From: Sideroxyarcus sp045866275
Lineage (GTDB): Bacteria > Pseudomonadota > Gammaproteobacteria > Burkholderiales > Gallionellaceae
Assembly: GCA_045866275.1 (NCBI GenBank)
Contig: BAAFRX010000010.1
Span: 17,260-81,259, forward strand
Reading direction: 5' to 3'
Length of the DNA stretch: 64,000 nucleotides
The position numbers and the translations under genes are program-made. Position 1 is the stretch's first letter; each line of letters starts with the position of its first letter. Under the pieces are notes generated by a model. It ran no database searches. It worked only from the letters and a program-made list of their open reading frames with translations, and had not been told where the DNA came from. This document shows, in pieces, positions 52,673 to 61,661 of this stretch.

Positions 52673-53079
52673 TGCTGAAATACCTGCTTGACACCAATAT
52701 CGTCATCTACGTGATTAAACGCAGGCCGCTCGAGGTGTTAGGTTTATTTAATGCAAATGCGAGCCGCATGGCGATATCGGTTGTAACGCTGGCGGAGCTA
52801 TTGCATGGCGCAGAGAAAAGTGCCCAGCCAACGTCCAATCTTGCGGTAGTCGAAGACTTTTGCAGCCGATTACAGGTGTTGTCGTACACACCCAAGGCAG
52901 CACAGCACTACGGCTCGATTCGAGCGTCACTTGAAATGATGGGGCAACCCATCGGTGTGAACGATTTGCACATTGCTGCACATGCGCGTAGCGAAGGGCT
53001 TGTGCTGGTAACTAACAATATTAAGGAATTTGAAAAAGTACCAGCGCTACAACTTGAGAATTGGGTCGCAAGCCATTGA
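52672..53079 (+). CDS. vapC: VapC-family PIN ribonuclease toxin
   Basis: 135 residues. MLKYLLDTNIVIYVIKRRP with the first Asp, SVVTLAELLHGAEKS, GVNDLHIAAHARSEGLVLVTNNIKEF carry the PIN acidic residues. Typical full-length VapC (tRNA- or rRNA-cleaving in characterised members). Overlaps vapB. The pair lies between gmd and fcl, which are usually adjacent. Confidence 0.93.
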   Translation: MLKYLLDTNIVIYVIKRRPLEVLGLFNANASRMAISVVTLAELLHGAEKSAQPTSNLAVVEDFCSRLQVLSYTPKAAQHYGSIRASLEMMGQPIGVNDLHIAAHARSEGLVLVTNNIKEFEKVPALQLENWVASH

Positions 53080-53089
53080 TGTAATCACT

Positions 53090-53180
53090 GTAGGTTAGGC
53101 TTGAGCCCGACAACGACCCTGTCGGGTTGAAACCCGACCTACGGGGAAACGAGTTTTTGTAGGTCGGGTTTTAACCCGAC
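53090..53180. repeat. Two GTCGG-type palindromic repeats between vapC and fcl
   Basis: First unit (53090-53142): GTAGGTTAGGCTTGAGCCCGAC, a spacer, and GTCGGGTTGAAACCCGACCTAC. Second unit (53159-53180): GTAGGTCGGGTTTTAACCCGAC. These match the centre of the 144-bp elements and the insert in manB. Here they are intergenic and could act as transcript-processing or weak termination sites upstream of fcl. Confidence 0.87.
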
Positions 53181-53209
53181 AGCCAGCCCCACAAAGAATT
53201 TGAACGAAA

Positions 53210-54181
53210 ATGAACAGCATGAACAAAGACGCAAAAATTTATGTAGCCGGCCACCGCGGTCTAGTTGGTTCCGCCCTTGTGCGTCGATTGCAGGCCAAGG
53301 GCTACGACAACCTCATTACCCGTACCCATGCCGAGCTCGAACTGCGCGACCAGGCGGCGGTGCAGGCCTTCTTTGCCAAAGAGCAACCTGAATACGTCAT
53401 CCTGGCCGCAGCGAAAGTGGGCGGGATCCACGCCAACAACACCTACCCGGCAGAATTCATCCGCGACAATCTCGTCATCCAGTCCAACGTCATCCACAGC
53501 GCCTACCAAAACAAAGTGCAGCGATTATTGTTTCTGGGTTCGTCCTGTATCTATCCCAAGAACGCACCGCAACCCATGACCGAAGACTGCCTGCTCACCG
53601 GCCCGCTGGAACCCACCAACCGGCCCTACGCGCTGGCCAAGATCGCCGGCATCGAAATGTGCTGGTCGTACAACCGTCAATATGGCACAAAATACATGGC
53701 CGCCATGCCCACCAACCTGTACGGCCCCAACGACAACTACGACCTCAACAACTCTCACGTCCTCCCCGCACTCATCCGCAAGATGCACGAAGCCAAACAG
53801 CGCGGCGACAAGGAGGTGGTCGTGTGGGGAACCGGCACGCCCAAGCGCGAATTCCTCTACAGTGAAGACATGGCGGGCGCCTGCATCTATCTGCTCGAAC
53901 AGGCGGAGGGCAAACTCGCTGGCCTGTTCAACAACGACCAACCGCCGCTGGTCAACATCGGCTGCGGCGAAGACCTCACCATCCGTGAGTTGGCCGAACG
54001 GGTCGCGGAAGTGGTCGGCTTCAAGGGCAACCTCACCTTCGACCCCAGCAAACCCGACGGCACGATGCGCAAGGTGATGGATGTCTCCCGCATCAACGCG
54101 CTGGGCTGGACGCACACGATACCACTGAAGAAGGGCATCGCGTTGTCCTACCAGGATATGTTGAGCAAGATTGACTCGTGA
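53210..54181 (+). CDS. fcl: GDP-L-fucose synthase
   Basis: 323 residues. Epimerises and reduces the product of Gmd to GDP-L-fucose. YVAGHRGLVGSALVRRL is the NADP motif; the catalytic Ser and Tyr/Lys are in SSCIYPKNAPQP and RPYALAKIAGI. Start ATG 53210, with ATG 53219 possible. Length normal. Together with manC, manB and gmd it completes the route from fructose/mannose phosphate to GDP-fucose. Confidence 0.95.
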   Translation: MNSMNKDAKIYVAGHRGLVGSALVRRLQAKGYDNLITRTHAELELRDQAAVQAFFAKEQPEYVILAAAKVGGIHANNTYPAEFIRDNLVIQSNVIHSAYQNKVQRLLFLGSSCIYPKNAPQPMTEDCLLTGPLEPTNRPYALAKIAGIEMCWSYNRQYGTKYMAAMPTNLYGPNDNYDLNNSHVLPALIRKMHEAKQRGDKEVVVWGTGTPKREFLYSEDMAGACIYLLEQAEGKLAGLFNNDQPPLVNIGCGEDLTIRELAERVAEVVGFKGNLTFDPSKPDGTMRKVMDVSRINALGWTHTIPLKKGIALSYQDMLSKIDS

Positions 54182-54489
54182 CTTGAACCTGAACCTTGCC
54201 CCTTTAACCCCGAGCTGGGCAGATAGATACCAGCGAACTTGATGCGGAACTAGGTAATGACTAAAAACGCATGGGTTACCTGAGGCGCGCCCCATGATAG
54301 AACAGCTTGTTGCAATCGGATTGTACCGTTCGGCTAATCTTGTCAATGTCGCGCTGCGTAAAGTGGGCGAGTAGCTATGATTGCACAAGGTAAATTCGAG
54401 TCTGACCCTAATTCTTTTGCTAATTCTTCGCCTAATTCTTCGCTAAGTCTACAGCCGCGATTTGTTTGGCAAAGATTGATAGGACACAA
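54182..54489. other. Gene-poor stretch with short tandem repeats, before the second flippase
   Basis: 308 bases. A 26-codon open frame (54294-54374, MIEQLVAIGLYRSANLVNVA...) might be the end of a lost gene, but I do not recognise it. Three copies of CTAATTCTT spaced 12 bases apart lie at 54408-54440. This marks the start of the AT-richer block running to about 57.9 kb. Confidence 0.5.
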
Positions 54490-55815
54490 ATGAACGCCAA
54501 CTGGGTTAAATATCTCCCGAGCTTTATCAGCACAAGGCTCGAGGGGCGGTTTGGCTTTCAGGCAATCATCAGTAATTCCGGCTGGTTGTTGGCAGACAAG
54601 GTCTTGCGAATGGGGGTGGGGCTTTTTGTCGGCGTCTGGCTTGCGCGTTATTTGGGGCCAGAACAATATGGCTTATGGAACTTCGCAATAGTTTTTGCCG
54701 GGTTATTCAGTGTATTTGCCGAGTTGGGATTGGATGGCATTGCCATTCGGGAATTGGTCAAAAGGCCAGAAAGTCGAAATGTAATTTTAGGCAGTACATT
54801 TGTTCTCAAACAGATCGGCGGTTCAACCGCGCTACTGCTTGCTCTATTGGCAATAATACTGACGCACGGCGATGAAAAACTGACGCTGTGGTTGGTGGGC
54901 ATTTCTGCTGCGGGCTATCTTTTCCAGTCTATCAATGTCATTGATTACTATTTTCAGTCGAAGGTGCAGTCCAAATACACTGTCATGTCTGCGAATGCCG
55001 CGTTTATTCTGATGGCATTGGTAAAAATATATTTATTGATGACAACAGCGCCTCTTATAGCCTTTGCTTGGGCCGGGCTGAGCGAAGTTGTATTGACAGC
55101 GCTATTCCTCCTGATTGCATATCGGGCGAATCATTTAAAGATTCGAGAGTGGCGATATGACTGGCAAGAAATGATTAATCTGCTGAAAGCGAGCTGGCCA
55201 CTCATGTTGGCAGGATTGGCAGTAATTCTGTACATGCGCGTTGACGTGGTGATGCTTCAAAAAATAGTTGGAGATAGAGAAGTCGGTATTTATGCCGCAG
55301 CGACCAGAATCTCGGAAATTTGGTATTTCCTCCCCGGTATTATTGTCGCCTCGGTTTCTCCTGCAATCATCAAAGCTCATAGCGCTGATCCGGAAAAATA
55401 CATTAGCAGGTTGAAGCAGCTGTATTTTGTGATGACGTGGATGGCAATAGGCATTGCGTTACCGCTCTCGCTTTTGTCGGACGAGATGGTAAGTCTTCTC
55501 TTTGGTAGCGATTTTGCAGAGGCTGCACCAGTACTGGCAATTCATTTATGGTCAAGCATCGCAGTATTCTTAGGGGGGGCGAGCAGCCAATATTTGCTGG
55601 TTGAAAATCTGCAAAAGATATCCTTCTACCGCACACTGATCGGACTGATTGTTAATGTATTGCTTAACCTGATGCTAATACCAAACATGGGAGCCAAAGG
55701 CGCGGCAATTGCAACAGTGGCTTCCTATTTTGTGGCGACCTTCTCACTTGTATTTTTCAAGAGCACACGTGCTCATACAACCTTTCTTTTGTCTGCGCCA
55801 TTCACACGAAAGTAA
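54490..55815 (+). CDS. Polysaccharide flippase, Wzx type (second of two)
   Basis: 441 residues with about twelve hydrophobic segments. SNSGWLLADKVLRMGVGLFVGVW and YLGPEQYGLWNFAI are typical of the Wzx/RfbX flippases. It differs clearly from the flippase at 29036, so the region has two export systems. AT-rich codons and A/T third positions set it apart from the GC-rich genes before fcl. Confidence 0.9.
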   Translation: MNANWVKYLPSFISTRLEGRFGFQAIISNSGWLLADKVLRMGVGLFVGVWLARYLGPEQYGLWNFAIVFAGLFSVFAELGLDGIAIRELVKRPESRNVILGSTFVLKQIGGSTALLLALLAIILTHGDEKLTLWLVGISAAGYLFQSINVIDYYFQSKVQSKYTVMSANAAFILMALVKIYLLMTTAPLIAFAWAGLSEVVLTALFLLIAYRANHLKIREWRYDWQEMINLLKASWPLMLAGLAVILYMRVDVVMLQKIVGDREVGIYAAATRISEIWYFLPGIIVASVSPAIIKAHSADPEKYISRLKQLYFVMTWMAIGIALPLSLLSDEMVSLLFGSDFAEAAPVLAIHLWSSIAVFLGGASSQYLLVENLQKISFYRTLIGLIVNVLLNLMLIPNMGAKGAAIATVASYFVATFSLVFFKSTRAHTTFLLSAPFTRK

Positions 55816-55830
55816 ATATTAGGAGTTTAA

Positions 55831-56505
55831 ATGTTCAACATCGTATTTCGCTTTATCGGTAAGTTTTCTCCCAATATGGTATTAATGAAACAAAACTTTT
55901 TTTTACTTGCCTTCGGGCTTGGACAATGGCGAAGTGTGAAAGAAAAAATGGCCGTTGATGCTAATGGCGCCCCCATACCTTGGTACACATATCCTGCCAT
56001 TGAATACTTAAACAGTTTCAATTTTAAGGATTGCGACGTATTTGAATTCGGATCTGGAAATTCTTCTTTATATTGGGCTGGGCGTGCGCGGAGCGTTTGT
56101 TCCGTCGAAGACAACCAAGAATGGTTTCAAGTTGTAAGCCAAAGGAAGTTGGCTAATCAAACGGTGATTCATCGTGCCGATGAAATCGGATACGTCAAAT
56201 CTTTACCGGAACAAGCTAAGCAATTTGAAATTATCGTAGTTGATGGCAACTGGAGAAAAGGGTGTGTGGTTGAAGCCACGCATTGCTTAAAAGAGGGCGG
56301 AATGATTGTGCTGGATAATTCAGACCGGATGATTGAAAAAGAATGTGGAAAATTGCTTAGGGAGCAGGGATTTATTCAGATGGACTTTAGCGGCTTCGGC
56401 CCGATTAACGGCTATTGCTGGTCGACGTCAATTTTCATGAAAACCCCGACCTTATTGCAACGAAATTTTGCAGGCCCTACACCAATCGGCGGATTAGGCA
56501 ATTAA
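55831..56505 (+). CDS. Class I SAM methyltransferase-like protein
   Basis: 224 residues. DVFEFGSGNSSLYWAGRARSV is motif I, VCSVEDNQEWFQVV motif II and KEGGMIVLDNSDR motif III. An N-terminal hydrophobic stretch (FFLLAFGLGQW) may touch the membrane. Such proteins are common in O-antigen islands; the substrate is unknown. AT-rich. Confidence 0.75.
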   Translation: MFNIVFRFIGKFSPNMVLMKQNFFLLAFGLGQWRSVKEKMAVDANGAPIPWYTYPAIEYLNSFNFKDCDVFEFGSGNSSLYWAGRARSVCSVEDNQEWFQVVSQRKLANQTVIHRADEIGYVKSLPEQAKQFEIIVVDGNWRKGCVVEATHCLKEGGMIVLDNSDRMIEKECGKLLREQGFIQMDFSGFGPINGYCWSTSIFMKTPTLLQRNFAGPTPIGGLGN

Positions 56506-56514
56506 GGATTAACG

Positions 56515-57237
56515 ATGCTACGCGTAATTAAAAGAGTCATTCCCTCCGTATTGAGAAAGAAGCTGGCGGGGATTAAAAACAGGCTGTCTGATCGCGATGC
56601 AACCAAATCATATTCCCAAGAAGGAGAAGATTTGGTTCTCGCGCGAATCTTTGGAACTGTAAAAGTAACATCAAAATTCTTTGTCGATATCGGTGCTCAC
56701 CATCCAACCCGATTTTCAAATACATACTACTTCTATCGTCAGGGATGGCATGGCATCAATGTAGATGCTTTGCCGGGAACCCAAAAAATATTTAAGCGCA
56801 TGAGGCCTAGGGACATCACCATCGAATGTGGTGTGGGGGCACAAGAAGGCCTGTTGAAATATTTTGCCTTTAACGAACCGGCACTTAATACCTTTTCTGA
56901 GGAAGAGGCGAAGAAAAAAAATGTTTCGCCATATCATCTTGTTGAAACACTCCAAATTCCAGTGGTTACACTCAAGCAGATATTGGATGAACATTTGCCA
57001 AGCGGAACGCAGATTGACTTTATGACGATCGACGCAGAAGGCTTTGATCATGCGGTCATATCTTCCAATGATTGGAATCGTTATCGACCTCGCGTGATAT
57101 TGATTGAGCTTTTGAATACGGGTATCGAAAACCTTGAAGCGCATCCAATCTCACAATTATTGCGCTCGCAAAATTATCGTGCGTTTGCCAAGACGTATAA
57201 CACATTCTTTTTTGTGGCAAACGAGGCGCTTCCGTAA
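56515..57237 (+). CDS. FkbM-family methyltransferase
   Basis: 240 residues. SYSQEGEDLVLARIFG at the start, FFVDIGAHHPTRFSNTYYFYRQGWHG and the IDFMTIDAEGFDHAVI segment are typical of FkbM-type O-methyltransferases in polysaccharide clusters. Nine bases after the previous gene. AT-rich codon use. Confidence 0.87.
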   Translation: MLRVIKRVIPSVLRKKLAGIKNRLSDRDATKSYSQEGEDLVLARIFGTVKVTSKFFVDIGAHHPTRFSNTYYFYRQGWHGINVDALPGTQKIFKRMRPRDITIECGVGAQEGLLKYFAFNEPALNTFSEEEAKKKNVSPYHLVETLQIPVVTLKQILDEHLPSGTQIDFMTIDAEGFDHAVISSNDWNRYRPRVILIELLNTGIENLEAHPISQLLRSQNYRAFAKTYNTFFFVANEALP

Positions 57238-57280
57238 AAGGTATAGCTGAATTCAAGATAAATCCTATGTGGTGTTATTT

Positions 57281-57907
57281 GTGATTTGCGCGCCAATTAC
57301 CCTATTTGTCTACAATCGTCCCGACCATACTCGGCGGACAATTGACGCCTTGAGACAAAATAAGCTGGCTCAAGAAAGCGATTTTATAATCTTATCAGAC
57401 GCCGCAAAAGCTGCAGCACAGGAAGACAAGGTTCGCGAAGTCCGACAATACATTCACCAAATTGGCGGATTCAGACCTGTCACTGTTGTTGAGCGAGCAA
57501 TCAATTTTGGTTTGGCAAAGTCCATTGTCGATGGCGTTACTTCGATAGTGAATCAGTACGGACGAATCATTGTGTTAGAAGACGATATGGTGACCTCGCC
57601 ATTTTTTCTCACCTACATGAACCAAGCGCTGGAGATGTATGCAGAGGATGATCGGGTAATCAGCATTCACGGCTATGTATATCCGGTAAACAAGCTTCTC
57701 CCAGAGTCATTTTTCTTTCCCGGCGCTGATTGCTTCCTGAAAAAGCACTTTTCGATCAAATCCGCCTCAAACCCGATCTATTGGTCAACATTTGTATTGC
57801 TGGCAACGCCGAAGATCAATATCCCGTGGCTTCTGTTAAAGGTGTGCCGCTCGGCTCGCGCAATATTGCGGCGGAGCTTGGAGCTGTTGAGTGTCGATGG
57901 GGCGTGA
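57281..57907 (+). pseudogene. Sugar transferase gene fused by deletion to another gene's end
   Basis: The first 150 or so residues (APITLFVYNRPDHTRRTIDAL, then GRIIVLEDDMVTSPFF and FFFPGADC) match the GT-A-like family of the gene at 57915, which also has NRPDT and ILEDDCV. The match ends at about 57731 in GADC, where relatives continue with a WGWATWKR-type block. From there a different frame (57730-57918) reads ALFDQIRLKPDLLVNICIAG... and ends in an ATGA overlap with the next gene. Start taken at GTG 57281. Likely non-functional. Confidence 0.6.
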
Positions 57908-57914
57908 GAGATAA

Positions 57915-58853
57915 ATGATCAATAGCAAAATCACCGAAGTGCCCGTATTGCTTTTGATTTTCAACAGACCGGATACTGTTGGGAAGGTGATAGATGCACT
58001 GCGCGAAATAAAGCCAAGGCATCTGTATGTCGCGGCTGATGGCGCGCGGGCTACGAGACCCGAAGAGAGAACAAAAACCGAAGCCGCGCGGAAAGTGGCC
58101 ACGGCGATCGATTGGCCATGCGAGGTCTGGACACTTTTTCGGGAGGAGAACCTGGGATGCTACCGCGCGGTCAGTGGTGCCATTGACTGGTTCTTTGAAA
58201 ATGTGGAAGAGGGCATCATCCTGGAAGATGACTGCGTGCCTGACCCAAGTTACTTCCGCTTCGCCAGCGAATTGCTGGAGCGCTACCGGAAGGATGAGCG
58301 TGTCATGAGTATTGGTGCAGTGCATTTCCCGGGCGCGGCCCATCAGCCGCCTCACAGCTATTATTTTAGCCGCTACAATCATTGTTGGGGCTGGGCCAGT
58401 TGGCGCAGGGCCTGGAAGCTGTATGACCGTGAAATGTCTTTTTGGCCGGAATTGCGCGAGACCGATTGGCTGCTTGGCGTCGGCAATGGCAGCCCGGCAT
58501 TCCAAAGATACTGGACCGAGATATTCGATCGCGTCCACGCGGGCAAGATTGATTCGTGGGCCTATCGCTGGACCTTCTCATGTTGGGCGCAGAATGGATT
58601 GAGCATCCTGCCGTCGAAGAACCTGGTCAGGAACATCGGGTTTGAACATGATGCCACGCATACCGCGGGGAGCGGACATTTGGAGCTGGCATTGGAACAG
58701 ATGGTATTTCCGCTGGTTCATCCGCCTTGCATGGTGCGCGATGTCGAGGCCGATGCGTGGAGTGACCGATATCTGTTCTCGATCGATCAGAGGCGCTCCA
58801 TTCGAGGTATCGTGAAAAGATTACTTGGGTTCGTGTTGCCACGTCAAAAATGA
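57915..58853 (+). CDS. GT-A-fold sugar transferase
   Basis: 312 residues. VPVLLLIFNRPDTVGKVIDAL, GIILEDDCVPDPSYF with the acidic metal motif, and NHCWGWASWRRAWKLYD are typical of nucleotide-diphospho-sugar transferases in O-antigen and capsule islands. Intact, unlike the related fragment just upstream. GC content is higher again from about 58000. It overlaps the acyltransferase gene by ATGA. Confidence 0.85.
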   Translation: MINSKITEVPVLLLIFNRPDTVGKVIDALREIKPRHLYVAADGARATRPEERTKTEAARKVATAIDWPCEVWTLFREENLGCYRAVSGAIDWFFENVEEGIILEDDCVPDPSYFRFASELLERYRKDERVMSIGAVHFPGAAHQPPHSYYFSRYNHCWGWASWRRAWKLYDREMSFWPELRETDWLLGVGNGSPAFQRYWTEIFDRVHAGKIDSWAYRWTFSCWAQNGLSILPSKNLVRNIGFEHDATHTAGSGHLELALEQMVFPLVHPPCMVRDVEADAWSDRYLFSIDQRRSIRGIVKRLLGFVLPRQK

Positions 58854-59461
58854 GCCGCTCGCATTCAAAAATCCGGGGCTACTTCAATTCATCGATCGTT
58901 GCGATCATGTTGAGACTCGTCGGGCGATCGGTGTTGGGGTATTACCGCTTGGCAAAACTTCGCCGCAATCATCCGACGCTCGAGCTCGATATGCCGATCA
59001 AGATAAGTTTCGACCGGCACGAAGCATTGCGCTTGGGAAAGAATATTTTCATCGGGGCGTTTTCGGAGATCGTGGTGCTTGAAAGCACATCGTTCTCTCC
59101 GATAAAAGGAGCTCTTGAGATCGGCGATAGGGTCATAATCGGCAAGGGAGCCAATATTCGTGCGGCCGGCGGCCAGATCGTCATTGGCGAGAATGCGTTG
59201 CTGGCCCAGGATGTTTCGCTTATTGCAGCAAACCATCTGTTGACCACGACGGCGCTTCCCTACAGGGATCAACCCTGGGATTCAAACCGGTTTGGAGTGA
59301 CAGTGGGTCGTAATGTATGGATCGGTGCTGGCGTCACCGTGTTGCCTGGAGTTGATATCGGAGAGAATGCGGTGATCGGTGCGGGTTCCGTAGTGACCAG
59401 GAACATTCCGGGCAACCAGCTTTGGGCAGGCATCCCGGCAAGATTCATAAGAGATCTGTAG
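58850..59461 (+). CDS. Hexapeptide-repeat acyltransferase (WbbJ-like)
   Basis: 203 residues with left-handed beta-helix repeats of the [LIV]-G-x4 type from about 85 (ALEIGDRVIIGKGANI...) to about 195 (VDIGENAVIGAGSVVT). The loop ANHLLTTTALPYRDQPW probably places the acyl-CoA or sugar. Such enzymes O-acetylate a sugar of the polysaccharide. Terminal IPGNQLWAGIPAR is typical. Confidence 0.88.
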   Translation: MSRSHSKIRGYFNSSIVAIMLRLVGRSVLGYYRLAKLRRNHPTLELDMPIKISFDRHEALRLGKNIFIGAFSEIVVLESTSFSPIKGALEIGDRVIIGKGANIRAAGGQIVIGENALLAQDVSLIAANHLLTTTALPYRDQPWDSNRFGVTVGRNVWIGAGVTVLPGVDIGENAVIGAGSVVTRNIPGNQLWAGIPARFIRDL

Positions 59462-59543
59462 CAGCGGTCGAGAACAAGGCAGAGCCCATTTGATGCATGT
59501 GTGAAATAGACCGGCGCAGGTTTATGTGGAGAAACAGAAGAAC

Positions 59544-60380
59544 ATGAAGGAAATACTGCTTTGGGGAGAGCGATTGCCTGTAGAGGCGTTGCCGCAGGCG
59601 GATATCAAATATCTGGTTGCTATCGCCAAAATGGAACGGCCCACGGTCGAGTGGATGTGGCAGGAAATGGACAGGGTCTGGGATGCGCTGGCTCTTGATA
59701 ATGCATCAGCGTTGAGCGGGCAGGCGATAGGCGATTTCTATTCGCACCCTGTATGGGTCGTGAATGGCGTGTTCTCCGCTACCGATCCGGACTCGGTCCG
59801 GCACCGCAGTTCGATCGCATCGTATGTCAGCCGGCTGGGCGTGGGGCGAGTGGCTGACTATGGCGGCGGCTTTGGCGAACTGGCGAAGAAGCTGAACGCT
59901 GCCGTACCGCAGGCGCAAATAGACATTGTGGAGCCGTATCCGTCAAAGCTCGGGATGTTGCGCGTGGAGGGTATCCCGGGGATCAGATTCGTGAAGAGCT
60001 TTGATGGTCAGTACGACTGTGTCATCGCGCAAGATGTCCTTGAACACGTGGAACAGCCCTTGGCGCTGACTGAACAAATGGTGCAAGCAACCAAGCTGGG
60101 CGGCCACCTGATCTTTGCGAATTGTTTTTATCCCGTGATCAAGTGCCACTTGCCTTCGACTTTCTATCTGCGCCATACCTTCACTTGGATGGTCAGGGGA
60201 ATGGGACTGAAGTGTGTGGGGCGGGTGAACGGGGTTGACCATGCGCTGGTCTTCAAAAGGATGGGGAATCCTGACAAAACCATGACCGCGCTGCTGAGCG
60301 TGATTGCGAAAGTCGTTGCCCCGTTGCTAAACAGGATGGTTCCCGTTCTGGGTGCGATCCGGCGCAGGATGGGAATGTAG
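59544..60380 (+). CDS. SAM-dependent methyltransferase
   Basis: 278 residues. VADYGGGFGELAKKLNA is motif I, DIVEPYP motif II and the VIAQDVLEHVEQPLAL block is a Methyltransf_11-like post motif. N-terminal 80 residues are helical and not conserved. The frame is open to GTG 59526, and I prefer ATG 59544. One base overlap with the next glycosyltransferase. Confidence 0.8.
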   Translation: MKEILLWGERLPVEALPQADIKYLVAIAKMERPTVEWMWQEMDRVWDALALDNASALSGQAIGDFYSHPVWVVNGVFSATDPDSVRHRSSIASYVSRLGVGRVADYGGGFGELAKKLNAAVPQAQIDIVEPYPSKLGMLRVEGIPGIRFVKSFDGQYDCVIAQDVLEHVEQPLALTEQMVQATKLGGHLIFANCFYPVIKCHLPSTFYLRHTFTWMVRGMGLKCVGRVNGVDHALVFKRMGNPDKTMTALLSVIAKVVAPLLNRMVPVLGAIRRRMGM

Positions 60381-61630
60381 TGACCGTGAACCTGCTGATG
60401 CTGAACACGTTCGATAATCACGGCGGTGCCGCGATGGCGACCTATCGCTTGCACCGTGGCTTGCGCGCCATCGGAGTCGATTCACACTTGCTGGTGCAGG
60501 ACAAGAAATCCGACGACGCCAACGTCATTGGTCCGGAAACAAGGTTGCAAAAGGGCATCGCGTTATTGCGGCCGCATTTTGATGCGCTTATTACCAATTT
60601 TTATCGCAAGCGCCAAAATGTGCTTTTTTCTCCTGCCGTGCTTCCGGAGAAATTGGCATCCAAAGTTCCAAGCCTGAAACCGGATATTGTCCATCTGTTT
60701 TGGGTAAGCAGCGGTTTCCTCCGAATCGAAACATTGAGAAAGATCAAACAGCCGATCATCTGGACACTGCATGACATGTGGCCATTTACCGGCGGGTGTC
60801 ACTACGACGACGAATGCGGAAGATTCCGGCAGTCCTGCGGCAACTGCCCTGTATTGAATTCGGAGCAGGAGAGCGATCTGTCGCGGCGTGTGTGGCGGCG
60901 CAAGCAAGCGTCCTGGGAGGGTGTGCCGATCGTGGTGGTTGCAACGAGCCGCTGGCTCGCCGACATGGCGCGTTCGAGCTCGCTATTCAGGGATCAGCGG
61001 ATCGAGGTGATTCCGAACGGCCTGGATACGGAGACCTACAAGCCGCTGGATAAAGTTGCAGCGCGCGCAGCTTACAATCTGCCGCAAGACAAGCATCTGG
61101 TACTGTTTTCGGCATTCAGTGCGACCAGCGACAAGCGCAAGGGTAACCAGTTTCTGGTCCAGGCTCTGGAAAAGATGTCGCGGGCCGGTTGGGGTGCAAA
61201 AACCGAGTTGCTGGTCGTTGGTGCATCCAGGCCGGAGAGCCCGCCGGATCTGGGCATGAACGTGCATTACATGGGATACCTGCATGACGAGATAAGCCAG
61301 GTACTGCTTTATTCCGCTGCGGACGTTGTGGTCGCCCCATCCATGCAGGAGAATTTGTCTAATGCGGTCATGGAATCGCTCGCATGCGGGACGCCCGTGG
61401 TGGCTTTTGATATCGGGGGCATGCCCGACATGATCGATCACCAGATCAATGGTTATCTTGCAAAACCTTTTGATCCGAACGATCTCGCCGCAGGCGTGAT
61501 GTGGGTGCTGGAAAATGGCGAACGTCATGATTCGCTTTCGCAGCGCGCGCGCCAGACGGTGCTGGAGCGCTACGAATTAAAGACGGTCGCGCGCCGCTAT
61601 CTGGCGCTTTATCAAAGCATTCTCAAATGA
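60380..61630 (+). CDS. Family 4 glycosyltransferase
   Basis: 416-residue GT-B enzyme starting at GTG 60380. NTFDNHGGAAMATYRLHRGLR opens the acceptor domain; WTLHDMWPFTGGCHYD is typical of WcaC/WbcN-like transferases. PNGLDTETYKP, SMQENLSNAVMESLACGTPVV and FDIGGMPDMI mark the nucleotide-sugar domain. Probably adds one of the last sugars of the repeat unit. Confidence 0.9.
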   Translation: MTVNLLMLNTFDNHGGAAMATYRLHRGLRAIGVDSHLLVQDKKSDDANVIGPETRLQKGIALLRPHFDALITNFYRKRQNVLFSPAVLPEKLASKVPSLKPDIVHLFWVSSGFLRIETLRKIKQPIIWTLHDMWPFTGGCHYDDECGRFRQSCGNCPVLNSEQESDLSRRVWRRKQASWEGVPIVVVATSRWLADMARSSSLFRDQRIEVIPNGLDTETYKPLDKVAARAAYNLPQDKHLVLFSAFSATSDKRKGNQFLVQALEKMSRAGWGAKTELLVVGASRPESPPDLGMNVHYMGYLHDEISQVLLYSAADVVVAPSMQENLSNAVMESLACGTPVVAFDIGGMPDMIDHQINGYLAKPFDPNDLAAGVMWVLENGERHDSLSQRARQTVLERYELKTVARRYLALYQSILK

Positions 61631-61661
61631 CTTTCCGTATTTACAGACGGTTTCTGTCGTC

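Noticed and set aside
53090..53180. Repeated units that might be a small CRISPR array.
   Set aside because: Units are self-complementary with irregular spacing, only two copies, and no cas genes; they match the GTCGG palindrome family.
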